The notes below the pieces were generated by a model. The model was not told the origin of the DNA, did no database searches, and worked only from the letters and a program-made list of their open reading frames with translations. Shown piece by piece: positions 10,593 to 22,127 of a stretch of DNA of 64,000 nucleotides (within the stretch, counting starts at the first letter, position 1; the number at the start of each line of letters is the position of its first letter). The position numbers and the translations under genes were made by a program. The DNA is from Chrysoporthe austroafricana (lineage: Eukaryota; Ascomycota; Sordariomycetes; Diaporthales; Cryphonectriaceae): NCBI GenBank assembly GCA_001051155.2, contig JYIP02000006.1, positions 2,418,001 to 2,482,000 of the forward strand, given 5' to 3'.

Positions 10593-11952
10593 TTAGCCCG
10601 AGCTTCCTAACGGACCGACAACCTTGACGACAAACTCCTCGACGTCCGCGAGGAAGACCTCCGGCAGCTCCAGAGCAGCGAAATGCCCGCCCTGTCCGAT
10701 AGCCTGTGTGAGCACAAAATGCAACTGGAAAGGAGGGACTCGCTTTTCAGGGGATTTATTCGCACCTTGGCATGATCCCTTCGGAACTTCATATTCGGAA
10801 AGTACTTTTCCCACGCCTTGGGCAGGATACTGAGATCCTTGAACGCCGAATATCCCAACGGCTTCGTCTTCGGGTCAGGTCCCGCCCGGCCCTCAACGGA
10901 AAACAGATTCCTGTAGGGCCAGATGCACCGGGGCAGCGAGGAGGTGAACCAGTACAGGGAGGTCATCTCGAGGATCTTGTCCAGCGGGATGTCCGCATCG
11001 GACCACTCAAGGTACTTCTCGCCGATCCATGCCAGCAGCGCGACCGGACTCGCCGACAGGACCAGGCCGATGGTCGCCGGGCGTGTCGCGTGCTCCATCG
11101 CATAAGCCATGCCCGTCGCCCGCCAGGCCTTGGTCTTCTCCGCCTGCTGCAGTTCTTGGTCGCTGAGGCCCTCCATGTTGCTCCCGTCGATCTCAGAAGG
11201 GGGAGGCAGCATGTTAACTGGTATCAAGATGAAGTCAGTAGGTGTCGTGGGAAACCCGCGTGCTTTGTCCGGCCTCGCCTACCATGAAACGCCTTGCACT
11301 CATCATGCACAGTGCTCATCCTGCGAGCCAGGAAGGAGCCCACATCGCCCCCCTGCGCGACGTAGCCGCCCCCGAAGCCCAGCTCGACCATCAGCCGGTT
11401 CAGGATGCGCGCGGCGTCGGCCAGCGCGAAGTCGCGGTCCGTCGGCGGGCCGGACGACAGCCCGTAGCCCGGCAGGGACGGGACGACGGCGTGGAAGGGC
11501 AGCGTCTCGGCGGTGTAGCGGGTCCTGAGGATGTCGAGCATGGGCAGGAACTCGAGGAAGCAGCCGGGCCAGCCGTGCATGAAGATGACGGGGACCGCAT
11601 CCTTCTTCTTGGAGAAGAGCGCCGCGAAGTGGATGGTGTGCGGCCCGCTGTCCCCGTCCTCGACGGCGATCTTGAAGTTAGGGAACGAGTTGATGTAGGC
11701 CTCGTGCTTGCGCCAGTCGAAGTCGTTCAGCCAGGTGTCCTTGGCATGCGACAGCCAGTCGCGTGTGATGCCGAAGTTCTTGCCCGCTTCCCGGGCGCTG
11801 GTGCTGTTCTCCCAGGTTGGCGGGGCGATCGGGGAGAGCTTGAGGAGTATCTTGAAGTCCGCGACTTCTGAGTCCGGTACATGAAGCTGGAAAGCCTCGG
11901 GTTTTCCGGGTGCCCCCGCTAGGACTGTATCGAAGCCGTTGAAGGAAGACAT
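10593..11952 (-). CDS. Epoxide hydrolase (EHN plus alpha/beta hydrolase)
   Basis: Three exons: 11952-11283, 11217-10766 and 10703-10593, joined by introns of 65 and 62 bp with good donors and a CTGAC branch site in intron 1; protein of 410 residues, the normal length for microsomal-type epoxide hydrolases. N-terminal EHN domain about residues 18-115, then the catalytic core with oxyanion-hole HGWPG (126-130), LPGYGLS, nucleophile Asp203 in GGDVGS, and the catalytic His381 in GGHFAALE. These enzymes open epoxides to diols through an alkyl-enzyme ester on the Asp. No membrane anchor or signal peptide is obvious. The residue after the nucleophile is Val where many relatives have Trp. Role could be xenobiotic or lipid-epoxide detoxification, or tailoring of a metabolite; no biosynthetic core gene is next to it. 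Confidence 0.9.
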
Positions 11953-13882
11953 GTTCTGCAGCTGAGGAGGATCGTATTATGTAGCAGTTCTGTAACGAGT
12001 AGGGTTTCTCAGAAAGTTCGAGGAGGGAGTCTCCTCATTTATATCTACCGTACCGCCCCCGCACTTGAATAGGACTGAAGCTTGGAGTTGTGGACAGGTG
12101 GTCATGCGAAGTGCGGTTGATATCTACTGCGCCGCCGCCGCACATGAATAGAACTGAAGCCTGGAGTTGTAGACAGGTGGTCATACGAAGTGCGGGGACG
12201 AGAGATATGATACCTTTCTCTGCGAGTATATTACTCGGATTTATCGGTGCCATACCGGATCGTTTTCCGTAATATATGTTAACGCTTACTGTAAGTGACG
12301 CTACCCGCGCCGGAGGGATTCGGTCCCGGAGATGGAAGCGTATTATCGCCATATGAACGAAATGGTTGAGACATATTTTTTATGGAAGTAGAATTAGTTG
12401 AGGTCAAATAACTCTCGTAACATATGATTTATTGCCTATTATGTACATTTAGGTGGAAATGGGAACTAGCCTATAAGCGTTAGGGCTACAGCAAGCAATG
12501 GACGAGCCACTGAGTTTTGAGCCACGCCCTTCGAGTTTCAGGGCCCGGATCGCGGCTGCGGAGTAATAAGTGCTACCCCTATAGAACCATAGCGCTGTAA
12601 TAGTGACCGTTCATCACTATGCCTGCTAAGACTTTAACTGCCCAGGCGACATCTCTCGATTATACTATTAGGTAGCCTTAGCTTGATTTAGGTGTGTTAA
12701 GAATCGATCTGATTTCGCCTCAGCGACGCAGACATCTAACAACGATTCTTCAAAGATGCTTATATCGGCTGGGAGCTGCTGGTAACCTCGTGGCTCTAAT
12801 ATCATCGACGTATAGGTGGTGGACTTGGCAGACATGGATACCGTCGAAGAAACGTCCAGTCCAAGAAATTAGGTTGTTTTAATCCGATCTATGATGTATA
12901 TAGAGCTCTCGGAATGGATCCACAGGGTGTTGTGCACTAGGATGTTGCTCCAAATATATTACAGCATAATATGTCGAGGTCTTGGCTTCTTGGTGCAGCT
13001 GCACGACACGAACAACTTAAAAATCGTAAGACTGCAGGCTCGGAGACGACGCTGCACGACTCACGAGGCTTCCCTGAGTACACGACCCGGTCGGTGCAAG
13101 ACATGCTGGGAACCGACGGCCTGGAATCTGGTTTTACGATGCTTACCAAATCAGATTCTTGAAAGTTATAACTACTATGGTACACGTGAAACAGGTCATG
13201 GCTTACACGCCTAGGATCTCCCCCCCCCCTCCAGGTGGCCGCTACAAAAGCCAACCGGCGTTTTTCAACCCCTCTAGCCCAGCGACATTGGATATATTCA
13301 ACCTCTGGCCTAACACTTCTAAGATGCGAGCATAGGATGTTTATTCGGAACATGCAAAACAATACCCAGGCGGCTTCTTAGTGAATGCTAGTCGTATAGT
13401 GTTTAGTGTGCGGTTAATATGGCGCTAGATTACCAGGCTGTCGTGCGACTCTATAGAGGACACAGCTCGCTGAGATCCGGGACACAGTCCGCACAGAGAT
13501 GCTGATAGTCGCCCGAAACCCGTCGAACCTGACGATCTTCTCAAAAGAGTATACATGACCGCAGCAAGGACTCCGATTGAGGAAGCAAATTTCGTGATGT
13601 CAGGTCCAGGCCAGCAGTTGCCTGCAGAGTTGGCGGGCGGCCGCTTACCTGGTCAGCGCGTCGACAACCGCAGCTGAACACCTCGAAACGAGGAGTGGTA
13701 TTCGTGTGAGGAGATTCGAATATCGTAAACGTGAAAACAAATAAATAAATAGGTATAAAGGTGTTGAGAGCGCGCGAGAGGTAGATGGGCAGCCAGATCC
13801 CGTCACAACTCAACCCCCATCGCTTGCTCCCACAAGCATCTGTCTTTTGAGCCGCTTGTTACTCTGCATCGATAAGCCGACC
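11953..13882. other. AT-rich spacer with tandem duplication
   Basis: 1.9 kb between the divergent epoxide hydrolase and the secreted-protein gene. Contains the 79-bp tandem duplication at 12041-12198 and a long AT-rich stretch (about 12350-13560) with no supported frame. The abundance of TA and the transition-type differences are suggestive of RIP-aged sequence, not proven. Confidence 0.5.
12041..12198. repeat. 79-bp tandem duplication
   Basis: Two adjacent copies, 12041-12119 and 12120-12198, both opening with ATATCTAC and sharing the block GGAGTTGT.GACAGGTGGTCAT.CGAAGTGCGG. About nine mismatches in the first 75 positions, most of them C/T or G/A transitions. It lies about 90 bp upstream of the epoxide hydrolase start. 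Confidence 0.85.
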
Positions 13883-14783
13883 ATGTACCCCCTCCAGAGC
13901 TACCTCAGTCTTTCTGCCGCTGTCGCCATCCTGGGCAGCGGCGGTGCCTCTGCCCTTGCCGCTGCCTTTCCCGGCTCCTCGGGAGCCACCCTCGAGGACC
14001 GAGCGGATTCGACGAAATGGCACACGGTACTCGAGATCGGAAGCAGCAAGGTGTGTATACAGGCCGGCCCTGACAACCACCCTTCTCCCCTCCCCCCAGC
14101 CCAAGCTGTTCTTAACGTTCCCACCCCGACAGTGGCACATCGGCGACGCCGTCTCCCAGGACTTCGAGAAGAAGTTCATGAAGAGCGTGTGCAGCAGCAC
14201 GGGCTGCGACGCCGGCAGCCCCCAGACGTTTAAGTGCCTGACTAAGACGGACGGCTCGACGGGGCTGGGCACGGGCACGATCACCATGGAGGGCAACGCC
14301 AACAACGACACGGCCGTGATCGACAATCTCCTTGACGCCGTGGAGGCGGCGCTGGTCGCGTCCAGCGAGTGCTCCCAGGTGACGGCCTCGCACTGCATGA
14401 ACGACCCCGGCCCGTCGGACACGGCGTCCCAGTGGAAGCGCGAGACGGCCAGCCTCGCGCTCGACTGCGGCGATATTATCTTGTGGGTGGTGCCTCGGGC
14501 CTGCGTGTAGTTATTTATCATCAAGACCTAACAGCCGTGAATATATCGCAAGTCCTGCTACCTGGTGAACTACATCCAGGCGACCATGTACGACGAGGAC
14601 AGCAACCAGAAGGCGCAGGCCACCTTCAACGGCGCGTCCGAGGAGCCGGAGGGCCTGGACTGCAGCTCGATCCTCGGCGTCATCAGCGATGCCCTTGGCG
14701 CCATCGCGCCGCTGGAGCTCACCGGGGTCGAAGAGATCTCGGGCCTGACGAGCGGTCTCTCGGCGGTCTGCAGCGTCTTATGA
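13883..14783 (+). CDS. Secreted cysteine-containing hypothetical protein
   Basis: Start at the ATG 13883, which gives a clean signal peptide (MYPLQSYLSLSAAVAIL..., likely cut after ALAAA). Exon 1 13883-14050, intron 14051-14132, exon 2 from 14133, last exon 14553-14783. The second intron's acceptor at 14552 is clear (CTAAC branch just before) but three in-phase donors exist (14487, 14490, 14505); the consensus-looking GTGGGT at 14483 is out of phase. Protein about 250 residues. The mature part has 9 or 10 cysteines (VCSSTGC, KC, EC, HC, DC, SCY, DC, VC), suggesting disulfides and an extracellular place. No domain recognised; an effector-like or wall-associated role is possible but unproven. 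Confidence 0.75.
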
Positions 14784-16650
14784 GGACAGGAATCTTAGCT
14801 AGGAGGATAGTCCCGAGCGGAGCCGAAGCAACTCTAGATAGAGGACGTCGCACCCACAGGCGTGGCCGCTGACCTGCCGCACCCGGCTCTCGCCGCCGGT
14901 AGACGAGGTGCCGCCCCGGGTGGCCGATCAGCCGCGCCGGGGGGGGGGGGCGGGCGGTACATAGTCCTGTGTAAGTGATGGTGCTAAAAATAGCGTGGCG
15001 GCACGGCTGGCACCGTCCCTGCAAGAAATGTGGGAAGAGCCGCCTCCCGCAGAACGGTTCCTGGCATGCATTGCGTGTATCCGAGACGCACGACGTGGCT
15101 GAGCTCGAAAACCTGGCATCTGCACCCGGACACTCGGATCAGTGGTGTAGGACGTAGGACTCGGCGGGTAGTAGTAGTATGTACATAGGGGCCAGGACAG
15201 AGGAGGAGAAGGAAAGGAGAGGAGAGGGACCATGTATGGGTCGGGCGCAGGATCTAGGCTCGCGGGTAAGCAGAATGTGGCGCGAGCGAGCTGTGCAGAT
15301 GGTACTTCGTCCGTGCACCGCGGCAGGAAGTAGGAGCGTGAATTCATTCAGCTTCTGATGCTGCCAAACCGTGCTGAGCCTCCTCGACTGGAAGCCTGAA
15401 CCTGTGGTGCCGGGAGGCCAACCGAAGATGTGGGCACGGGCCACGGCGCGGGCAGCAGAGCAGGACCAGCCTCGCTGTGCTGTCGTCACTGCGTTGCGGC
15501 GGCCAGCCGAGGACGGCAGTGGACGGGTACTGACGGGAGATCAGGGGTGAGTGATGTGTCGCCGCGTCAGACCCAATGCCCATCCCGCCCGACTCGCACG
15601 CTCTGTCGTCTCCTCCCTCCCTCTCTCTCTCTCTCTATGCACCACGGGCGGGCAGTCCTGGAAACTGACGACAGGCTGCAGGATGGAGCGCATTCTGAAG
15701 TCATCCCTCTGGCTGTGGCGGCTGCAGGGAGTGCGTTGACATCAGCTGCATGCGGGACCCCTGCTGCGAGGTCATGTCGGCCTGGTGTCGAATTGATTGG
15801 GCCAGAGCCCTCCTGGCCCCGCCAGAGCTGGCGGCGGTGGCCACTGAGAGCTCGTCCTTGGGGGGGCTGGCAGGGCCTGGCAGGGCCTGTGTCGAGGAAA
15901 TTGTGGCTGGGCTGCGCGTCTTTTTTTTTTCCCCCCTCGAGGCTGCCTCTCCCGCCCTCCTGGGCGCCAGCGGGCGCGGTAGGGGAAGGCCCTGCTGCCC
16001 TATTCCCAGTGCTGGCGGGCGGGCACTGCCAGAGGTTTACGAGTGTGGCTTGGCTGGACAGCAACTCTGGCCGTGCCAGATCGCATCCTGCTCACTATCC
16101 CATCCCATCCCGTCTCGTCCCATCCATGTCAATGTTGTATCTGCTGTGCCTACGGAGTACTTGATGACACTGCCTTGGCCTCTGCCTCCAGTTCAGCTGC
16201 TCCGCTGGTCCCTCCTCCCTCTCTTCTTCCCTTCCTCCTCACTCGCACCTCCTCACCACCAGAGCAACCACCTCACCGCCCGTTGCCCGCTGTTGCCCGC
16301 TGTTGCCCGCTGTTGCCCTTCTCCGCGGCCTTGATACACAACTTGCATAAATCCGCCGCCTACGACCGTTCACGGCTCTGCCAGGTCGAAGACACCTCCC
16401 AGCCTGCGCGACCTCGACGACGGCACTACGCACCAGGCTGTTTTTGTTTTGGTGTTTTTTTCTTTCTTTCTGAACCCTCGCTGCGCTAGCCCCGTCTAGA
16501 CGCTAGACCGCTGCGGCTGGGGCGCTCGCTGGTTTCCTTGCCGACTGAACTGCGTTTCGAGGTGTGCCCTTGGGACGACCTCACCGCCAACCACACCTCC
16601 ATTCGACTCGACTGCGTTCGAACAGGGCCGCCAGCAAAGAAGGGGACAAG
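14784..16650. other. Spacer and probable long leader of MARVEL gene
   Basis: 1.87 kb upstream of the MARVEL gene with no supported coding region. The last ~500 bp are pyrimidine-rich with a short 11-bp tandem repeat (CCCGCTGTTGC, about 16278-16318), typical of fungal promoters and 5' leaders. A run of Gs at 14940-14950 lies downstream of the secreted-protein gene. Confidence 0.5.
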
Positions 16651-17688
16651 ATGGTCGAGTTCAACAAGGACAAGATCCCCACCTACAAGCTGATCGTTCA
16701 CATAGCACAGATCGTGCTCTCGGTGACGATCTGGTGCCTGGAGATCGTGGTGTTCAAGGGGGGAGATATCAACGGTAATAATGGATGGACGTTTGGCGTG
16801 GTGAGTAGTCCCTCCAGCAGTCCTGCCACGGCCTGCCCTCTGCGACGATCTCGCTGACAATGGTCCCTCCTGCAGTGCTTCCTCTCCGTGCCCGCATGGA
16901 TCTATCTAATAATGGCGCCGCGTTACCCGCGCGCGGCCAACATCGCCCAGCCCAACGCGCTGGTCACAGTCGACGCCCTGATGACCATAATATGGCTGTC
17001 CGCCTTCGCCACCCAGGCCGCCTACAACACCGCCAACGACTGCGGCTCCGCGTGCGGCGTGAGCAAGGCGATTGTGGGCATTGGTGTCTTTGAGACGTGA
17101 GTAGCTCTGAAACCAGATCCCCCCCCCCCTATACCCTGCCAGCGCGGCCGCCCAGGCTGACGAGTCCTTCCCGACAGACTGCTCTGGGGCCTCTCCACCT
17201 TTATCTCCTTCGCCACCCTGCAGTACTACAACACCAACGGCGTGCTGCCGGGCTACGACAGCCTGCACCGCGGCCGCACCCACACCATGAACGACATCGA
17301 CCCGGACAAGGCCGCCTTCAGCACGGGCCCCGTCGATGAGGAGGCCTACGCGCCCCTCGGCGGCGGCCTGCACGACCACGACGACCCCATGGAGCCCGAG
17401 TTCAACGCCAGCCCCTACGGCAGCAGCGCCGCGCGCCACGACCCGGACTCGTTCGGCGCCACCACCCACCAGGACACCTCGTACGGCGGCGCGGGCCTGG
17501 CCTCGCGGTACGACGAGACCACCACCGCCTACGACAGCCACAGCGCGAGCGCCTACGAGTCCCACGGGAGCGTGGGCCCCGGCGGCGCCGCGCTGTACTC
17601 GCCGCCGCCCGCGCACGAGGAGGAGTACGACGCGCCGGCGCAGTTCCCGGCCGGCAACTACGACAACATCGGGTTCAGGCAGGTGTAA
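16651..17688 (+). CDS. MARVEL-domain membrane protein
   Basis: Exons 16651-16800, 16876-17096, 17178-17688; introns of 75 and 81 bp with GTGAGT donors. 293 residues. Four hydrophobic segments in the first ~140 residues: YKLIVHIAQIVLSVTIWCLEIVVF, the CFLSVPAWIYLIM segment, ALVTVDALMTIIWLSAFA, and the last around VGIGVFETLLWGLSTF, with a conserved-looking polar loop holding paired cysteines (NDCGSACGV). This is the MARVEL arrangement of fungal plasma-membrane/eisosome proteins (Nce102 relatives), which organise membrane domains. The remaining ~150 residues are an unusual polar tail rich in Ser, Tyr, His, Asp and Gly, predicted cytosolic. Molecular function otherwise unknown. Confidence 0.82.
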
Positions 17689-18747
17689 GAGGGGGCGGCG
17701 GGGCGGGCCGCCAAAGGATCTAATGAAGTTTACGGGGCGGGTTTCTGGTCTAATCGACGGGGTCCCTGGGGCTGCGAGCAGCAGCCGCATACCGGCATCA
17801 CATGAGGTGGAGAGACGACGGGATAGAACATTTTTGCTCTTTGGGGGGAGGGGGGGGCGCGGCACGCCCTCCCAGAGATGTGGAGGCCCATTCATGAAAG
17901 GCGCTGGGAAAACGGGATTTTGCGTCTTGCTTCGAGCATTAGGAAGGTAAACCTCCTGGACACGGATTGGGTGTTCGGGGCGTTTTTGATCACTTGTGTG
18001 CTGCTGCCTTGCGCTGTCAGGTCTGGTTATGTCATGTCGATACAGCTTTGGAGATACCAGTCATGGAAGAATCGCACCACATTGCATCGGGATCAGCGTT
18101 GTGACTCTTATCAAGTCCGCATGGGAAGAGAGAGAGAGAGAGGAAGAGAGGGAACACTTATGATAACGGATAGGAGGAGCCTGTTTATTGAAAATGGCAG
18201 TGTAAACCCCTCGGTTTCTTTTATTGCCCCTTGGACATGCTGTGATGCATAATTCTGAACGCCCCCTCTACTACACAGACAGCCTGCCTATTCTGTGTCT
18301 TCCTCGCACCATTGTAGAAATTCTAAAAGTGTTCGTTCTGTCGTCGCGAGAGGTCGCTGGAAGAGATCCTCGTGGACGGCCTGACGCGGTTGCCCGGGGA
18401 TGAGACCCTGGTTCATTCCGCCAGCCGATCCGCAGCGATACTGGGAACCCACGCGTGCTTGTCTCCCCTTGAATAGCTTGGATGAGTACTGCGGGATGCA
18501 CCCGCAGAGACGATCTAGCATGGGGCCGGCCCCTCAAGACGGCGCGAGGCTCCTCGGGATCGGTCGTGCCGAGGAATCACTTTCCGCAGGAGACAAGCAC
18601 AGGCCGAGCCCCGCCAGGAGACCTCGTCTCCGCCGCCGCCGCCGCCGCCTTCCCAGACGTCCTCGCATGGTGCTGCTGCTGACGCATAACGGCCCCTCCA
18701 TAATAACGGCCCTTCAACACAGGCGCGGGGGCCCCCCGCCCGCCCGC
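17689..18747. other. Convergent 3' spacer, MARVEL gene and NOP16
   Basis: About 1.06 kb between two converging genes. Holds 3' untranslated sequence on both sides and a short GA-rich stretch around 18128-18150. No supported frame. Confidence 0.5.
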
Positions 18748-19505
18748 TCACTGCCCCAGACTGCCCTGGTAGGTCTTGATCTTCCTCCTGATCTCCGCCG
18801 CGGTCTGCTGCATGGGGTTGAGCTTCGCGTCCCGCGCCATCGCGGCCGTGTCGTCGCCGTGCCGCGCGACCAGCCGCTCGATCCACTCCCGCTCGCGCGC
18901 CGACTGGTGGCGGACGTGCTTCTCCGTCGGCATGCTGGCCTGCCGCTCGAGCAGGTCGACGACCCTCTCCTCCCCGCCCGTGCTGCTGCCCCCCGGGGCG
19001 GCGCCGTCCTCCTCCTCCTCCGCGTCCGACTCGAGGTCGTTCAGCGGGTCGTTCAGCGGGTTGTCCCGCCGCAGCACCCGCACGATGTTGCCGTCCGCGT
19101 CCCGCTCGACCCGGACGGTCCGGACCGCCGATCGCATCCCGTCTGCCGGCGTCACGGCGAGGGGGTCCTGCGCCCGGGCGGTGGGCGTCGTCGAGGACGG
19201 GTGCTGCTCGACGCCGCCCGTCGCCTTACCCAGCTTCGCGGTCAGGCCCAGGCGGCGGTAGTTCTGGGAGAGGGTTTCCTTCTTGTTCCTGTGCCGGCGG
19301 GGGGTCAGCCGCACAGACCCCGCACGAGATGGAGGGGCGAGGTTGTGGTTGTGGGTTGTGTTTGGGGGGTGGGGTGTGGGCAGACGAACCAGTTCTTCGC
19401 GATCAGGCTGTTGCCCATCGGGTTGAGGGGCTTCTTTGGTCGGTTGGACTGCCTTACGGTCGGTCTCGAAGACCGACGCTTGCGCTTCTGGAGATCCCGA
19501 CCCAT
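18748..19505 (-). CDS. NOP16: Ribosome biogenesis protein Nop16
   Basis: Two exons: 19505-19390 and 19288-18748, intron of 101 bp; 218 residues, the usual size. The first exon encodes the diagnostic basic start MGRDLQKRKRRSSRP...KKPLNPMGNSLIAKNW, and the join restores ...KNW-NKKETLSQNYRRLGLTAKLG, exactly the conserved N-terminal block of the family. The C-terminal block EREWIERLVARHGDDTAAMARDAKLNPMQQT..EIRRKI is also complete. Nop16 is a nucleolar factor of early 60S subunit assembly. Upstream of the acceptor a longer single frame starting at 19596 runs into exon 2, but it lacks the conserved N-terminus and is rejected as start. An acidic linker and a small internal duplication (NPLNDPLND) sit mid-protein. 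Confidence 0.93.
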
Positions 19506-21229
19506 TTCCGCTCTGTGGTTGTGTAGAATTGTCGAATTGGTCGTAGAAGATTAGATGAGATCCGGGTGCGACTGAGGGAAGTCGACTCGGCGGCATGCTA
19601 TGGTAGGAAATTTGAAAAGATAAGGAAACATTCTTATCGGCGTTTCCTTAGTCAGCAACCTCACTTCGCCCCTTCGAAATTGATTCTCGAGGGCGTCTGT
19701 CACTTATGACATGATACCCACTTTCGAGAGAAGGGATCATCCCCCCGGATTGTCAGCCCAAGGCACATGATGGAAATGATTCATCTCTTCTGATTATACT
19801 TTGTGAGATCCTGAGACGCACACGGTAGCGAAGCAGATTCCTTCCCGCAGTGGCTCATCGATCCTTGGACTTCAACTTGGTCTTTCGCATCGATCATGTC
19901 TCACTGCTGAGGCGAGACATGTCAACTAAAGACACCTCTTCACAATCTGAGCGGTCCGCACGAGACCCAGCATCGATGATACCAAAAATCAAGGTCATGG
20001 AAGAACCCAGCCCTCGCGCTGCGTTCAGAGCCTCACCAACCAAGCTGTGACTGGCCGCACACCTGATCAGCCCGCCAGCCATACAAGCCACGCAGCGTAA
20101 CAGATTGGTCCAGGTATTTCTGGACTCGGTCCTCCGTCCATGATCTAGCGGTGTGTTCGGTTGGAACGCTGAGGATCCATTTTGATCTCGCATCTGAACT
20201 CACCCACGGGGACCCGCTTTGGTGAACCGACGGGCCGCTCATGCTGGGCTTCGTCAAGGCCATGCCAGACATCTCGGCTCTGGTGCTGTCGAGAGGCACA
20301 TGATACCAGGTCCGCGCCACCATCCCGGCTCATCTCATGATCTACATCCGCCACGATCGGTTCAAAGCTTGGCACGGCGAGGCCCTATCTGTTCGGCAGC
20401 CTCCAGCCTCGCGTCGTCCCGCGGCGAGGGAGCTAGATTACGAAGGGTCTCTCCCATCAGCCACAAGCCCGCGGCCGACCGAACTTCCAGCTCCCGTTTG
20501 CCCCTCTTGTGGGCCTCCCGCGAGACCGCCGCCTCAGGGATCTATCGCGCCAGCCGTTCAGCGCCGAGGAACAAGATCACACCGCCAGGAGTACCGCACA
20601 GAGCAAAGTACTTATCCCACTAAATACGGTTGGCACGTGTATCTGGTTGTCGTTCCTGCGGGCATGCGAGAGATCATGAACGAGTGGGATGCGCATTACT
20701 CGCGGAGGCACGTCGGCGACGATACGTGACAATTTAGCCGTACCAGCTTCTAGGCGATAACAGCGCGCTGCCGCACTGGACTCCTTACACTTCCGCGAAG
20801 ACATGGTCTGCTTTCGGAATCAGTCGTAGGATCCATCCGCGTAGTCTCACGAGGTGGATTCCCGCACCCAAGGTTCTGGAGCATGGGAGATGAGGGCCGT
20901 GGACCGGAGGTGCACTCGACTGAAATCTTGGGCTCCTCTCTCACAACCGGCTGGCCGTCCATCAAAGAAAGACCTTGCAATACCGGGACCGATGTGAGAG
21001 AAACGGTACGGCCGGCGTAGTTTCTCGCTGGGCAAGGGGTGAGCTTGAGGTCGACCTGAGTACGTCGAGGTCATAAGCGCATATGACAGCGTGATACTCA
21101 CATCTCGACGCCTCGCAGGGCCTCAGCTATCTTCTCCCCCCTTCTCACTTTCCTCGATGCTTTTGATGTCTACGCGTCACTGCGTCGCTTACAATCCGCT
21201 GGCTCGGGTCGATACAAGACAAGCTTTCT

Positions 21230-21495
21230 TCACATATATTGCGGCTTAAAAGAAGATCGTTCCGTGCAACCGCTAAGGAACCAAGGTAGAGATCCGCATG
21301 CTTTCCTGGTTTTAGGATGCATTGGTGCGCCCCGGCGAGTCAAGCTTGACAAGGGACGGTTCTCACACATATTGTGGCTTAAATGAAGATCGTTCCGAGA
21401 AGCCGGTAAGGAACCAAGGTAAATTCGCATGCATTCCGGGTTTTGGGATGCATCGATGCGTCTCGACGTATCATTGTATCAAGCTTGACAGGGGA
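21230..21495. repeat. Degenerate tandem duplication (133-139 bp period)
   Basis: Copy A about 21230-21357 and copy B about 21363-21495. Shared blocks include TGGCTTAAA.GAAGATCGTTCCG, TAAGGAACCAAGGTA and CAAGCTTGACA.GG. Start-to-start distance is 133 bp but the last block is 139 bp apart, so one 6-bp indel has occurred. It lies about 750-1000 bp upstream of the GH45 start. Confidence 0.85.
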
Positions 21496-22121
21496 ATCAA
21501 CTACCGACAATCCTTACATGATAATAGTTCATTTTGGGTTGCACAAGCTTTACATGATGTTTTGTTTCACCACGTATATGCCTCTATAAGCATTTCCTAC
21601 TTTCTTTTTCTTAACGCCACTGCGAGAATGACGACCGAACGCGCAAGCCTCTTGAGTTGGGCGGCTTCGCCCCGGCTACTCGGCCAAAATCGATCATCCC
21701 TCCAGCCCGATTCATCTATCGGATGCACATCTTCCACTCCTACCCCCCCCTTTCAAGAGTCACGTTGGGTTCAGTCTGGCACCCCTACACGGCTGATATC
21801 CATGGTAGTGGGCCTCGCGGAGAGACTCTCATACGGAGCTGGCGGCCTTCAGGGATGGAGCTCCCAGTAAAATGAGACCGGAGCTCCTTTTTCGGTTGTA
21901 GATGGCCTCCTAGTGGCTGGTGCTTTCCTGCTTCCTGGCTCGAGCCCCTTGTCTCCTTCGTCAACAATTCTGAAGAAAAAGGAATGCTCGCCCCTCCATC
22001 CGTGCTGCGGCGCTGCCTTGGAGGAAATGAGCCGACATCCGTGGGCGGTCAGGTGAAATGACGCCGCCGTTGCCAGACGGGCTGGCGGGAAGGTATCCAC
22101 AAGTCGTGTGGAGCTGGTTGA

Positions 22122-22127
22122 TATAAG
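22122..22127 (+). promoter_or_regulatory. TATA-like box of GH45 gene
   Basis: TATAAG, about 120 bp before the GH45 start codon, a usual distance for a core promoter followed by a pyrimidine-rich leader (TCCAAGTCTACACC...CTCTCG). Assigned by sequence and position only. Confidence 0.5.

Noticed and set aside
10593..14783. Secondary-metabolite cluster around the epoxide hydrolase
   Set aside because: No PKS, NRPS, terpene synthase or P450 in the neighbourhood; only a single tailoring-type enzyme.
19506..19596. Longer Nop16 start at 19596 (single-exon model)
   Set aside because: The single frame lacks the conserved MGRxxQKKK start and would insert a divergent N-terminus; the spliced start at 19505 restores the family's conserved block.
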